Positions 1 through 8,620 of a stretch of DNA of 33,574 nucleotides are shown here, one piece after another; the first letter of the stretch is position 1; each line of letters begins with the position of its first letter. The notes under the pieces are model-generated. The model saw only the letters and a program-made list of their open reading frames with translations, did no database searches and was not told the origin of the DNA. The position numbers and the translations under genes are program-made. The DNA is taken from positions 1 through 33,574 of the forward strand of contig DUNT01000131.1 of NCBI GenBank assembly GCA_012839205.1, given 5' to 3'. This DNA is from Clostridiaceae bacterium (GTDB lineage: Bacteria; Bacillota; Clostridia; DSM-8532).

Positions 1-1
1 A

Positions 2-253
2 CTCAGAGACAAAGACGGAAGGAAGGGAATCCTTCTGGAAAAAGCCGGTATCGAAGGAGACTTATCTAACACAAAGAACCTGATAAGTGATCAGCTTAAG
101 GATTACGATGACAGAATCAATAATATGCTAGCCAAGCTCACCAGAAAGGAAGAGAATTATTATAAAAAATTCTCGGCGTTGGAGACTATGCTTGCCCAGA
201 TGAATCAACAAAGCTCCTGGCTGTTGAGCCAATTTAATATTAATCAACAATGA
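2..253 (+). CDS. fliD: Flagellar cap protein FliD, C-terminal fragment
   Basis: The frame is open from the window edge to a TGA at 251-253, giving about 83 residues of a protein whose start lies outside. The end carries the typical FliD terminus: KEENYYKKFSALETMLAQMN followed by QQSSWLLSQF. FliD (HAP2) forms the cap at the tip of the growing filament and helps flagellin fold into place; the C-terminal helix packs in the filament-like core. It is followed directly by fliS, the usual Gram-positive order. It is cut by the window edge, not evidently by a mutation. Confidence 0.9.
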   Translation, partial: LRDKDGRKGILLEKAGIEGDLSNTKNLISDQLKDYDDRINNMLAKLTRKEENYYKKFSALETMLAQMNQQSSWLLSQFNINQQ

Positions 254-300
254 TACGATAAAAGTAATATAGAGAATCAAATGAAAGTAGAGGCAATATT

Positions 301-705
301 ATGATCGCATATAATGCATACAACCAATATAAGGAGAACTCAATTTATACAGCGAGTCCTGAGGAACTGACCCTAATGTTATATAACGGCCTTGTAAAGT
401 TTATCATGCGGGGTATTGACAGCATAGAAAAGAAAAATATACAAGATGCAAACACAAATATTATTAAAGCACAAAATATAGTTTCAGAATTCATGAATAC
501 ACTGGATATGAATTACGAGATATCTTCCAGTCTGAACTCTATCTATGACTATATGCTCAGAAGGCTTATAGACGCAAATGTGGCAAAGGACAAGGAAATA
601 CTGGATGAAGTGCTGGGTTTTGCAAAGATCCTCAGAGACACCTGGGAGCAGGCCATGAAGATATCAAAGAAACAGGGCAGAAAACTTGAAAGTGCGCCTG
701 TATAA
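301..705 (+). CDS. fliS: Flagellin export chaperone FliS
   Basis: A 134-residue helical protein, the normal size for FliS, which binds the C-terminal disordered end of flagellin in the cytoplasm and keeps it unpolymerised until export. The N-terminal region AYNAYNQYKENSIYTASPEE and the following LTLMLYNGLVKFI are characteristic of the family. The ATG at 301 has only a modest AGAGG upstream (about 288-292). It sits 47 bp after fliD and 12 bp before the next chaperone-like gene, so all three are probably co-transcribed. No promoter was seen in the fliD-fliS gap. Confidence 0.95.
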   Translation: MIAYNAYNQYKENSIYTASPEELTLMLYNGLVKFIMRGIDSIEKKNIQDANTNIIKAQNIVSEFMNTLDMNYEISSSLNSIYDYMLRRLIDANVAKDKEILDEVLGFAKILRDTWEQAMKISKKQGRKLESAPV

Positions 706-717
706 TGTGGAGATTTT

Positions 718-1197
718 ATGAAAGCAGAAGATTATATTCAGAGATTAATTGATATTTCGTCCAAAAAGCTGGCTTTATTGGACGAAATACTTTTGTTTAC
801 CAAAAGTCAGAATGAGGTAATAAAAGAGCAGAGGTTTGATGAAATGAGTCGGCTTCTGGAAGAATGCCAAAAAAGAATGGACGCTGTCGATAAACTGGAT
901 GAGCAGTTTACGGTCTATTCAACAAGGCTTAAGGAGTTACTTTCATTAAACTCATTTGAAGAGCTCCCGCAGCATAATCTGCCGGGTACGGCAGAACTAA
1001 AGAAAGTTGTAGACAGTATAATGCAATGCATAAAAAAAATAAAAGAGTTAGATGACGAAAACACTGCACTTGTTAAAGCTGAACTTACGGCTACACGGGA
1101 GCAGATAAAAAACGCTAATGAGTATAAACGCGTGACAGGAGCTTATTACCCGAATCAAAACAGTAACCAGTCGGTTTTTTTTGATAAAAAGAAATAA
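718..1197 (+). CDS. FlgN/FliT-like flagellar chaperone
   Basis: A 159-residue, highly charged, almost entirely helical protein with predicted coiled coil through residues 1-60 and 85-135 and a polar tail. Its length, helical character and position just after fliS fit the FlgN or FliT class of export chaperones, which in other bacteria carry hook-associated proteins FlgK/FlgL or FliD. The assignment rests mainly on context; sequence motifs in this class are weak. GGAG (711-714) precedes the ATG at 718 by only a few bases, overlapping the end of the spacer from fliS. Confidence 0.65.
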   Translation: MKAEDYIQRLIDISSKKLALLDEILLFTKSQNEVIKEQRFDEMSRLLEECQKRMDAVDKLDEQFTVYSTRLKELLSLNSFEELPQHNLPGTAELKKVVDSIMQCIKKIKELDDENTALVKAELTATREQIKNANEYKRVTGAYYPNQNSNQSVFFDKKK

Positions 1198-1285
1198 CAT
1201 TTCAAAATGAATAAGAGCTATTACTGTTCTTTCGGGCGACATTAACGGAGCAATATAATTAATAATAAGAATAAGGAGAGACAGA

Positions 1286-1723
1286 ATGGCAAATCACCAA
1301 TGCGCAAGATGTCATAGGTTTTTTGAAAAGGTAGCATTTGAAGAAGTCTGTCCGGCGTGTTTCCCAATTGAAGAAGAAGAATTCAGAAAGATTAAGGAGT
1401 ATCTCACAGAACATCCCGGTGCCAGTTCAAATGAAGTAATGCAGCATATAGGGGTTTCATTGAAATCCATTAGGCGTTATTTAAGGGAAGACCGGCTGGA
1501 AATCGTCGGAGACAATAAAGGATTTATTCGATGTAAGCTATGTGGTAAACCTGTTAACAGCGGTTACTTTTGTGATGGATGCTATAAAGAGGGCAATGCA
1601 AAAAAAATAAGGGAGCATGGACTGGGTATAAAATCTGCTCATGTTTCCTGGAAAGATGATTCCGACGAAATTAAGAAAGAAATCGAATATCGTACTCGTG
1701 ATACGAGAAACAAAAGAATATAA
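1286..1723 (+). CDS. YvyF-like flagellar operon zinc protein
   Basis: A 145-residue protein with two Cys4-type zinc knuckles: CARCHRFF with CPAC near residues 6-25, and CKLCGKPV with CDGC near residues 78-94. Between them, residues 35-73 (EHPGASSNEVMQHIGVSLKS and onward) look like a small winged helix. This layout matches the YvyF family of flagellar-operon proteins, which in Bacillus sits next to flgM; the biochemical role is not settled. It has a good SD (AAGGAGAG, 1272-1279) and is followed by a terminator, making it the last gene of the flagellar cluster. flgM is not visible here. Confidence 0.75.
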   Translation: MANHQCARCHRFFEKVAFEEVCPACFPIEEEEFRKIKEYLTEHPGASSNEVMQHIGVSLKSIRRYLREDRLEIVGDNKGFIRCKLCGKPVNSGYFCDGCYKEGNAKKIREHGLGIKSAHVSWKDDSDEIKKEIEYRTRDTRNKRI

Positions 1724-1740
1724 GCAAGACAACAGAAAGA

Positions 1741-1781
1741 AAAAAGAGGTCCGGATAATTAAGGGATACCTCTTTTTTTTA
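1741..1781 (+). terminator. Rho-independent terminator of the flagellar cluster
   Basis: The arms AAGAGGT (1744-1750) and ACCTCTT (1768-1774) pair around a roughly 17-base loop and are followed by a run of T to 1780. It lies 17 bp after the YvyF-like gene and just before the sua5 promoter, separating the two transcription units. Confidence 0.8.
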
Positions 1782-1790
1782 AAGGAAAAA

Positions 1791-1799
1791 TGGTATAAT
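1791..1799 (+). promoter_or_regulatory. Extended -10 promoter for sua5
   Basis: TGGTATAAT is a perfect extended -10 element (TG-N-TATAAT). No good -35 is present because the upstream sequence is the terminator T run, which is typical of extended -10 promoters. The start codon of sua5 lies 27 bp beyond, leaving a short leader. Confidence 0.65.
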
Positions 1800-1825
1800 A
1801 TCAAATAAAACTGAGGTAGTACTGA

Positions 1826-2872
1826 ATGAATACAATTATAATAAATGGAGCCGATGATGAAGCGTTTTCAGACGCAGCAAAAGCCCTGAGAGAAGGAAAA
1901 CTGGTAGCTTTCCCGACAGAGACAGTCTATGGTCTTGGGGCCGATGCTCTTAACCAGGATGCAGTCAAGAGAATATACGAAGCTAAAGGCAGACCGTCGG
2001 ACAATCCCCTGATTGTACACATTGCCGAAGTTTATAAGCTCAAAGAATTGGTTGCTGAAATACCTGAAACTGCGGCATTACTAATTGAAGCCTTCTGGCC
2101 GGGCCCTTTAACCATGGTTTTTAAAAAGTCAAACCTGGTTCCTGATATAATAACGGCTGGTTTGGACACGGTAGCGGTTCGTATGCCTGCCAGTCCCATT
2201 GCTCAAAGACTTATAAAAGAAGCAGGTGTTCCTGTAGCTGCACCAAGTGCAAATATTTCAGGCCGCCCCAGCCCAACAACATCTAAACATGTAATAGATG
2301 ATCTGAATGGACGTATAGAGTACATTATCAATGGTGGACCCTGCCAGGTGGGGGTTGAGTCAACTGTTCTGGATGTGACCACTGATATTCCTGTCGTGTT
2401 AAGACCAGGCGGGGTTACTTTGGAGATGCTGGAAAAAGTCTTGGGAAAAGTCGATACAGATCCTGCTCTGGAAATCAAAGGCGACAAAAAGCCACGGTCA
2501 CCGGGTATGAAGTATCGCCATTATTCTCCAAAGGCTGAAATGTTTCTGATAAGCGGGGAGTCGGATTCAATTGTGAAAAAGATTAATAATCTTATAAAAG
2601 AAAGCAGCAGGCAAGGTCTTAAAGTCGGGGTTTTAACAAGCCGGGAAAATGCGCATAAATATAGTGCAGATGTAATTGTGAATGCAGGCTCAGTGAAACA
2701 TGCCGAGCAGATAGCAACAGGGCTGTACGATTCTCTAAGAACATTTGATGAAAAAAAAGTAGACATTATTTATTCAGAAACCTTTGAGGAGAAAGGTATT
2801 GGCAGAGCTATCATGAACAGGCTAAAAAAGGCTTCCTCCGGGAAGATTATAGAAGCTGATAAGGAGAAGTGA
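1826..2872 (+). CDS. ywlC: L-threonylcarbamoyladenylate synthase (Sua5/YwlC)
   Basis: This enzyme makes threonylcarbamoyl-AMP from threonine, bicarbonate and ATP, the first step of the t6A37 modification on ANN-decoding tRNAs. The 348-residue length is the two-domain Sua5 form rather than the short TsaC form. Residues 1-205 are the YrdC-type catalytic domain, with FPTETVYGLGADA, KGRPSDNPLIVHI, APSANISGRPSPT and a STVLDV strand. The linker SPGMKYRHYSPKAE (about 227-240) and a C-terminal Sua5 domain follow. It starts at ATG 1826 after GAGGTAG. The next gene begins 4 bp after its stop, as in the Bacillus ywlC-ywlE region. Confidence 0.95.
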   Translation: MNTIIINGADDEAFSDAAKALREGKLVAFPTETVYGLGADALNQDAVKRIYEAKGRPSDNPLIVHIAEVYKLKELVAEIPETAALLIEAFWPGPLTMVFKKSNLVPDIITAGLDTVAVRMPASPIAQRLIKEAGVPVAAPSANISGRPSPTTSKHVIDDLNGRIEYIINGGPCQVGVESTVLDVTTDIPVVLRPGGVTLEMLEKVLGKVDTDPALEIKGDKKPRSPGMKYRHYSPKAEMFLISGESDSIVKKINNLIKESSRQGLKVGVLTSRENAHKYSADVIVNAGSVKHAEQIATGLYDSLRTFDEKKVDIIYSETFEEKGIGRAIMNRLKKASSGKIIEADKEK

Positions 2873-2876
2873 TAAG

Positions 2877-3332
2877 GTGAAGCGTATAATTTTTGTTTGT
2901 ACGGGTAATACCTGCAGAAGTCCCATGGCAGAGGCTATATTTAAGGACATAATAGCAGAAAAAGGTATCCAGGATGAATTTGAAGTATGTTCAGCAGGAG
3001 TATATGCTTTTGATAATGATCCGGCAAGCTATCAGGCAATTGAGGTAATGAAAAATGAATTTAATATTGATTTAAAACCTCACAGGGCAAAAGTTATGGA
3101 CGGTTCAGACATTGAAAAGGCAGATTTGATTTTTACAATGACCAGGCATCATAGAAATATGATCATCGATATTTATCCCGAAGCGTCAGATAAGGTTTAT
3201 GTATTAAAAGAATTTGCCGGTTTAACAGAGGATCTGGATGTAATTGATCCTTTCGGGCAGGATTATGATGTATACAAAAGTTGTGCGAATGATATAGAAG
3301 GGCTACTTTTAAAGGTTCTGGAAAGACTTTAG
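2877..3332 (+). CDS. ywlE: Low-MW phosphatase, probable protein arginine phosphatase YwlE
   Basis: A 151-residue low-molecular-weight phosphatase. The P-loop CTGNTCRS (C8, R14) is at the N-terminus and the general-acid Asp is in IDPFGQD (D124). The residue after Asn in the loop is Thr (T12). In Bacillus YwlE a Thr here selects phospho-arginine, while tyrosine phosphatases carry Ile or similar, so dephosphorylation of arginine marks that target proteins to ClpCP is the best guess. No McsB kinase or ClpC is in the window. It uses a GTG start at 2877, 4 bp after sua5, with AAGGAG at 2862-2867 inside the end of sua5. Confidence 0.85.
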   Translation: MKRIIFVCTGNTCRSPMAEAIFKDIIAEKGIQDEFEVCSAGVYAFDNDPASYQAIEVMKNEFNIDLKPHRAKVMDGSDIEKADLIFTMTRHHRNMIIDIYPEASDKVYVLKEFAGLTEDLDVIDPFGQDYDVYKSCANDIEGLLLKVLERL

Positions 3333-3414
3333 AAGTATCTTTACTTCTGTGTATGCGTTACATAACGTATGATTTGGTGCTGGTTTATGGATTTTAAAAT
3401 GTACATTTATAATT

Positions 3415-3443
3415 TTGACAATGAAGCTATGTTACTATAAAAT
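3415..3443 (+). promoter_or_regulatory. Sigma-A type promoter for rpiB
   Basis: A perfect -35 TTGACA (3415-3420) is followed after 17 bp by TAAAAT (3438-3443), or after 15 bp by TATAAA. It lies in the 140-bp gap after ywlE and ends 29 bp before the rpiB start, so rpiB and downstream genes can be transcribed independently of sua5-ywlE. Confidence 0.7.
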
Positions 3444-3472
3444 TTATTTAGAAAAAGAAGGAGGCTGCAGCT

Positions 3473-3925
3473 TTGAAGATTGCATTAGGGAGCGACCATG
3501 GTGGTTTTGCTTTGAAAGAGCAAATAAAATCTTATCTTATTGAGAAAGGATATGAAGTTAAAGACTTTGGAACATATAGCACCGAGTCGGTGGATTATCC
3601 GGCATTTGCGCTGAAAGCCGCTTTAGCGGTAAGCAAAGGGGAATGTGAAAAGGGTATAGTAGTATGCTCAACTGGAATAGGAATTTCAATAGCTGCCAAC
3701 AAGGTTAAAGGCATAAGAGCAGCGCTATGCGGGGATCTTCTTTCTGCTCGTCTGACAAGAGAACATAATGATACTAATGTTTTAGCCCTAGGGGCTTTTA
3801 TTGTTGGCGAAAAACTCGCATATGCCATTGTTGATACATGGTTAGGAACTGAGTTTTCAAAAGAAGAAAGACACCAAAGACGTATAGATGGAATTACTGA
3901 AATAGAAAACAAGTATTTAAAATGA
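3473..3925 (+). CDS. rpiB: Ribose-5-phosphate isomerase B
   Basis: RpiB interconverts ribose 5-phosphate and ribulose 5-phosphate in the non-oxidative pentose phosphate pathway. The protein has 150 residues, normal for the family. Visible signatures are the N-terminal IALGSDHGGFALKEQIK, the central VVCSTGIGISIAANK loop with its active-site Cys, and the LTREHNDTNVLALGA segment. The start is TTG at 3473, decided by a strong AAGGAGG (3458-3464) 8 bp upstream. Its product feeds PRPP synthesis, which fits the uracil salvage gene that follows. Confidence 0.96.
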   Translation: MKIALGSDHGGFALKEQIKSYLIEKGYEVKDFGTYSTESVDYPAFALKAALAVSKGECEKGIVVCSTGIGISIAANKVKGIRAALCGDLLSARLTREHNDTNVLALGAFIVGEKLAYAIVDTWLGTEFSKEERHQRRIDGITEIENKYLK

Positions 3926-4084
3926 CATCACCTGTTACCTGAATCAGAGATTTAAAGCGGGTATTAGGGTCATTAAAGGCAAGGCGGGAGATATATCCCT
4001 CCTGAAATGAAGAAACAGCACTCGTCACCTGAAAGGTGCAAGAATATAAAACTTATATAAAAATTTTTAACTGGGAGGATATAT

Positions 4085-4717
4085 ATGCAAAAGAATGTTT
4101 TTATCTTTGACCACCCACTAATTCAACACAAAATATCGCTGCTTCGTGACAAGAACACCAGTGCCAAAGAATTTCGAGAACTGACATCTGAGATATCAAC
4201 ACTGATGGGATATGAAGTAACCAGAGACATTCCCCTTAAAGAGGTAGAAATCGAAACTCCTATGGGTATCGCAAAAACAAAGGTAATATCAGGTAAGAAG
4301 CTGGCTTTTGTTCCTATTTTAAGAGCCGGACTAGGCATGGTGGATGGGATGCTTAACCTGGTACCAATGGCCAGAGTTGGGCATATAGGTCTTTACCGTG
4401 ACCATGATACCCTGGAGCCTGTTGAATACTACTGTAAGCTGCCTCATGATATCAGTGAATGTGATGTGGTAATACTTGATCCAATGCTGGCTACTGCAGG
4501 ATCGGCTTGTGATGCTGTTAAGTTTATTAAAGCCAGAGGAGGAAAAAGCATAAAATTTGTTTGTCTTATTGCCTCCAGAGAAGGTGTTGAAAGACTCAGC
4601 AAAGAGCATCCCGATGTAGGCGTTTATTGTGCTGCAGTGGATGAAAAGTTAAATGATATAGGTTATATAGTTCCCGGTCTCGGTGATGCAGGTGACAGAT
4701 TATTTGGAACAAAATAA
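4085..4717 (+). CDS. upp: Uracil phosphoribosyltransferase
   Basis: Upp converts uracil and PRPP to UMP plus pyrophosphate in pyrimidine salvage. The 210-residue protein shows [13 protein letters not shown], the PRPP-binding loop region [14 protein letters not shown], and the uracil-binding end [20 protein letters not shown]. It starts at ATG 4085 after GGGAGGA. The 159-bp leader after rpiB contains two short hairpins, GGCGGGA with TCCCTCC (3982-4001, one mismatch) and CACCT with AGGTG (about 4026-4038). Neither has a T run and I recognise no riboswitch there. Confidence 0.97.
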   Translation: MQKNVFIFDHPLIQHKISLLRDKNTSAKEFRELTSEISTLMGYEVTRDIPLKEVEIETPMGIAKTKVISGKKLAFVPILRAGLGMVDGMLNLVPMARVGHIGLYRDHDTLEPVEYYCKLPHDISECDVVILDPMLATAGSACDAVKFIKARGGKSIKFVCLIASREGVERLSKEHPDVGVYCAAVDEKLNDIGYIVPGLGDAGDRLFGTK

Positions 4718-4756
4718 GTCCGGCAGTCTGGGCTTAATGCAAGAGGGGGGTTGTTT

Positions 4757-5209
4757 ATGCGTCCATCATGGGATGAATATTTCATGAGTATCGTTGATCT
4801 GGTAAAAACACGCTCAACATGCTTGAGAAGGCAAGTTGGAGCCCTTATTGTAAAAGATAAAAGGATTCTGGCATCAGGTTACAATGGCGCTCCGGTTGGA
4901 TGTAAACATTGTGCTGAGGTTGGTTGTATCCGCAATGAGTTAAACATACCCTCAGGTCAGCGGCATGAGATTTGCAGAGCTACTCATGCTGAACAAAATG
5001 CTATAGCTCAGGCAGCGTACTCAGGTACCAGCATTAAGAACGCTACTATGTATGTAACTACACAGCCCTGCGTACTTTGTGCCAAACTCTGCATTAATGC
5101 AGGTATTTCAAAGATTATATTCAAAGGGGATTATCCTGATGAGCTTTCAATGGAATTATTACAGGAGGCTGGAGTCAGGGTATTAAAATATGAAGAGCCT
5201 GAGTTTTAA
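4757..5209 (+). CDS. comEB: dCMP deaminase (ComEB type)
   Basis: This enzyme deaminates dCMP to dUMP, feeding dTTP synthesis. The zinc-site motif HAE (H77-E79) and PCVLC (C105, C108) are present. Extra Cys/His residues around [10 protein letters not shown] (49-57) form the second zinc site common in this family. I start it at ATG 4757 (150 residues, MRPSWDEYF as in relatives) because GAGGGGGG (4743-4750) is well spaced for it; an in-frame TTG at 4751 lies too close. Despite its name the gene is not known to be needed for competence. It sits in the upp to tagO run. Confidence 0.93.
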   Translation: MRPSWDEYFMSIVDLVKTRSTCLRRQVGALIVKDKRILASGYNGAPVGCKHCAEVGCIRNELNIPSGQRHEICRATHAEQNAIAQAAYSGTSIKNATMYVTTQPCVLCAKLCINAGISKIIFKGDYPDELSMELLQEAGVRVLKYEEPEF

Positions 5210-5244
5210 AATCTCCCCTTTTTTGTAGTATCAGAGGTGTAGGC

Positions 5245-6498
5245 ATGATAACAATAGAATTTCATCATTTGGTTGCCTTTGCCGTGGCACTGATTGTAGC
5301 TTTTTTTGCCACCCCCATTGCGCGGAAAATTGCTGTAAATTCAGGTGCGGTAAATATTCCGAATGATAGTCGCCGTATCCACAAAAAGCCTATGGCTTTA
5401 ATGGGCGGCCTTGCAATTATTGCAGGCTTTGTTCTGGCAACAATATACAGTTTCGCCACCAAGGATATAAAGTCTTTTACCCAGTTTCTTACAAAACCAA
5501 AAACTTTGGGTATACTGGCTGGTGTGCTGATTATTATTGTCCTTGGAATTATCGATGATATAAAAGCTCTCAGAGCAAGGATAAAGTTTCCGGTTCAGCT
5601 TATTGCCGCAATAATAGTGGTGGCCACGGGAACAAGGATTACCACTATATCAAAGCCGTTTCAGGAAACGGTTGCTCTGCATCCAGGTATGATGTATATG
5701 CTTGGAGACATATTGGCATTTATTATTTCTATAATATGGATAGTAGGCATGACAAATGCCATCAACCTTATTGACGGTTTGGACGGTTTGGCTGCAGGAG
5801 TATCAGGGATTGCAGCTATAACCCTGTACATTGTGGCTGTTATCAGAAAGCAGGATGATATAGCAATAATATCTGTTTCTTTGGTTGGTGCAATTGCAGG
5901 ATTTTTACCCTATAATTTTAATCCGGCAAAAATTTTTATGGGGGATACCGGGGCTACTTTTCTGGGATTTATACTGGCCATAATCTCTATAGAAGGAACC
6001 ATGAAATCGGTTACTGCACTGGCTGTGGCAATACCCATTCTGGTACTCGGCCTTCCAATTTTTGATACTATGTTTGCTATAATCAGAAGACTTTTACACG
6101 GAAGGCCAATAGCAGAGGCAGACAGAGGACATCTGCATCACAGATTGCTGGACATGGGTCTAAGTCATCGCATGGCGGTAATTAGTCTGTATATTGTGAG
6201 CGGAGCTTTGGGACTTGTTTCGATAGCTTTGGTTGATAAAGGTCTATTACCTTCTATTATTCTTTTGATAATAATTGTTATGTTTGGAATTGGTGGCGCA
6301 AGAAATCTGAAAGAGATTTCTGTGGCACCAGAAGACAAATGCATGGATCAAAAGAAGCCTATTGAAAATACAGAGCATAAAGATGCTCAGCTTGAAGCAG
6401 CATCCGGCATAAAACAAGAAGAAAGTTCCGGAGAAAAAGCAGTATCCGGGGCAAAAGATAATAAAGATGAATTGAAAGGAGAAGCACAACATGAGTAA
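5245..6498 (+). CDS. tagO: Undecaprenyl-phosphate GlcNAc-1-phosphate transferase (TagO/WecA family)
   Basis: An integral membrane enzyme that moves GlcNAc-1-phosphate from UDP-GlcNAc to undecaprenyl phosphate, starting wall teichoic acid or related polymer synthesis. About ten hydrophobic segments are visible, with the family motifs LGIIDDIKALRARIKFP (Asp pair near 102), NAINLIDGLDGLAAG, FNPAKIFMGDTGATF and the cytoplasmic HLHHRL loop. After about residue 350 a 65-residue Lys/Glu-rich hydrophilic tail follows, longer than in the usual enzyme. Its last codons overlap the mnaA start by 8 bp (ATGAGTAA), indicating translational coupling with the enzyme that uses the same UDP-GlcNAc pool. Confidence 0.93.
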   Translation: MITIEFHHLVAFAVALIVAFFATPIARKIAVNSGAVNIPNDSRRIHKKPMALMGGLAIIAGFVLATIYSFATKDIKSFTQFLTKPKTLGILAGVLIIIVLGIIDDIKALRARIKFPVQLIAAIIVVATGTRITTISKPFQETVALHPGMMYMLGDILAFIISIIWIVGMTNAINLIDGLDGLAAGVSGIAAITLYIVAVIRKQDDIAIISVSLVGAIAGFLPYNFNPAKIFMGDTGATFLGFILAIISIEGTMKSVTALAVAIPILVLGLPIFDTMFAIIRRLLHGRPIAEADRGHLHHRLLDMGLSHRMAVISLYIVSGALGLVSIALVDKGLLPSIILLIIIVMFGIGGARNLKEISVAPEDKCMDQKKPIENTEHKDAQLEAASGIKQEESSGEKAVSGAKDNKDELKGEAQHE

Positions 6499-7645
6499 GC
6501 CAAAAATCATGACTGTGTTTGGAACCCGGCCGGAAGCAATTAAAATGGCTCCTTTGGTTAAAGAATTGGAAAAATGTAAGTTTCTGGATTCAACAGTCTG
6601 CGTTACTGCTCAGCATCGGCAGATGCTGGATCAGGTTCTGGATATTTTTAAGATAAAACCTGATTACGATTTAAATATAATGCAGGACAGACAGAGTCTG
6701 ACTGACATAACAACCCGCGCCGTTGAAGGACTTTACAATGTATTCCAGGAGGCAAAGCCTGATATTGTTCTGGTTCACGGCGACACCACCACAACTTTTG
6801 CAGCTTCCCTTGCTGCATTTTATGCAAAGGTTAAGGTAGGTCATGTTGAGGCGGGGTTAAGGACTTATGACAAATACTCCCCCTATCCTGAAGAAATGAA
6901 CAGGAAACTTACAGGGGCAATAGCAGATCTCCATTTTGCACCTACCGTTGCAAATAAGGATAATCTGCTAAAGGAAAATGTTGATGAGAAAGATATTTTT
7001 GTTACAGGTAACACTGTTATTGATGCTTTATCATTAACAGTTTCAACTGATTATATTTTTGCGGATCAGTTTTTAAGAACTTATGACTTTAGCGATAAAA
7101 GGGTTATCCTGGTTACCGCCCACAGGAGGGAAAACATAGGGCAGCCCCTGGATGATATTTGCACAGCTCTTCGCAGGCTTTGTGACGATATACCGGATAT
7201 TTCGATTATATATCCCGTGCATTTGAATCCTGTTGTGAGAGAGACAGCAGACAGAATTCTGGGAGGCCATGACCGTATTCATCTGATAGATCCTTTAAAT
7301 GTTCAGGATATGCATAATCTCATGAATAAATCAACATTAATAATGACCGATTCGGGAGGATTACAGGAAGAAGCCCCTTCATTGGGTAAGCCGGTTTTGG
7401 TATTAAGAAATGAAACCGAGAGACCTGAGGCAGTAAAAGCCGGAACTGTTAAACTTTTAGGTACAGATGCCAGGATTGTATATAATGAAGCCCGGCGCCT
7501 TTTAGAAGATAATACCGAATACCAAAGAATGGCCAGGGCGGTTAATCCGTACGGAGACGGAAAAGCCTCAAGAAGAATTACCGAAGCACTTGTTTATTAT
7601 TTCAAATTAACAGACAAAAAACCGGATGATTTTTCAGCCCACTAA
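6491..7645 (+). CDS. mnaA: UDP-N-acetylglucosamine 2-epimerase (non-hydrolysing)
   Basis: It interconverts UDP-GlcNAc and UDP-ManNAc, the ManNAc donor for the linkage unit built on TagO's product. The 384-residue protein carries the full set of family motifs: GTRPEAIKMAPL at the N-terminus, HGDTTTTFAASLAAFY, GHVEAGLRT, PEEMNRK, VTAHRREN, DSGGLQEEAP and LRNETERPEA. It starts at ATG 6491 after AAGGAGAAG, overlapping the end of tagO. The two genes are almost certainly translated from one message. Confidence 0.96.
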   Translation: MSKPKIMTVFGTRPEAIKMAPLVKELEKCKFLDSTVCVTAQHRQMLDQVLDIFKIKPDYDLNIMQDRQSLTDITTRAVEGLYNVFQEAKPDIVLVHGDTTTTFAASLAAFYAKVKVGHVEAGLRTYDKYSPYPEEMNRKLTGAIADLHFAPTVANKDNLLKENVDEKDIFVTGNTVIDALSLTVSTDYIFADQFLRTYDFSDKRVILVTAHRRENIGQPLDDICTALRRLCDDIPDISIIYPVHLNPVVRETADRILGGHDRIHLIDPLNVQDMHNLMNKSTLIMTDSGGLQEEAPSLGKPVLVLRNETERPEAVKAGTVKLLGTDARIVYNEARRLLEDNTEYQRMARAVNPYGDGKASRRITEALVYYFKLTDKKPDDFSAH

Positions 7646-7660
7646 TTTGAGAGGAATAGT

Positions 7661-8608
7661 ATGGCAGGTTTTCTTACACATATTATCTTGGCAGAAGAAG
7701 TACTAAAGAGAATAGAGAGTCGCAGGATATTTGAGGGCGTTTGTAAAAGGCGCTCTCTTTATCATTTAGGTGCGCAGGGTCCTGATCCGTTATTCTTCTA
7801 TAAATGTTTCCCTTACCTGGGAAAGGGGCCGCTTAAAGGGCTGGGCAATATTATGCATAATAAAAGAACTGGAGCATTTTTGTTAAGAGGTTATGAGAAA
7901 CTTCAAAATGTCTCCTATGATAAAAGCTGGACAAATATTGCCGTATACATGTGCGGTTTTATTTGCCATTTCACATTGGACAGAATGCTGCATCCATATG
8001 TATACTGGGCTGAAAACCAATGGATATGGGGAATGGACGGAACGCCGAGAAAGGCTGCACACCAGGAGCTGGAGTTGGCTTTAGATGTATTAATGTGGAG
8101 AGAAATAATGGGGAGATCCGCATACAAGGAAAGAACCAGAAAACTTATTGATATAGGTAGGAAATGGCCAAATGGCGTAGCCGATTTTTTACAGGAAGCC
8201 TTTTCTGACATCTATGGGATAGACGTTAGCCAAAAAGAAATAAACAGGATATTGAGGGATTTTTATCGCGGTCATGACCTGCTTTACGATCCTAATGGAT
8301 GGAAAAAGGCAATAATTAACTGGCTGGACAGCTTTACCGGAGGGGGAATAAAACCCCCGATGATTCCATATCCTGTTACTTGTGATGACACAATTGACTG
8401 GGCAAACAGGAAAAAAAGGACATGGGCAAATCCTTTTGTTGAAGGTGAGACCAGCCAGTCCTCGGTTTATGATATGCTTATGAATGCAGCCGATACTGCG
8501 GCAGCACACATAAATACCCTGTTTACAAGAATTTATAAAGGTGAGGGTATTGATGATCTGTTTCCGGATTTAAGCTATACTACTGGAATCGATTGTGTTT
8601 ACGATTAA
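7661..8608 (+). CDS. Zinc-dependent phospholipase C-like protein
   Basis: A 315-residue member of the zinc-dependent phospholipase C/P1 nuclease-like group. Likely metal ligands are seen in AGFLTHIILAEEV near the start, LGAQGPDPLFF (about 35-45), GFICHFTLDRMLHPYVYW (about 99-116) and HQELELALD (about 130-138). Unlike the secreted clostridial toxins and Bacillus cereus enzyme it has no signal peptide, so a cytoplasmic role is likely and the substrate is unknown. It follows mnaA by 15 bp with GAGAGGAA before the ATG, so it belongs to the same transcript. Confidence 0.8.
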   Translation: MAGFLTHIILAEEVLKRIESRRIFEGVCKRRSLYHLGAQGPDPLFFYKCFPYLGKGPLKGLGNIMHNKRTGAFLLRGYEKLQNVSYDKSWTNIAVYMCGFICHFTLDRMLHPYVYWAENQWIWGMDGTPRKAAHQELELALDVLMWREIMGRSAYKERTRKLIDIGRKWPNGVADFLQEAFSDIYGIDVSQKEINRILRDFYRGHDLLYDPNGWKKAIINWLDSFTGGGIKPPMIPYPVTCDDTIDWANRKKRTWANPFVEGETSQSSVYDMLMNAADTAAAHINTLFTRIYKGEGIDDLFPDLSYTTGIDCVYD

Positions 8609-8620
8609 AGTCGAAGGATC

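Noticed and set aside
3926-4084. Riboswitch in the upp leader
   Set aside because: Two small hairpins are visible but there is no terminator, no SD pairing and no known aptamer core.
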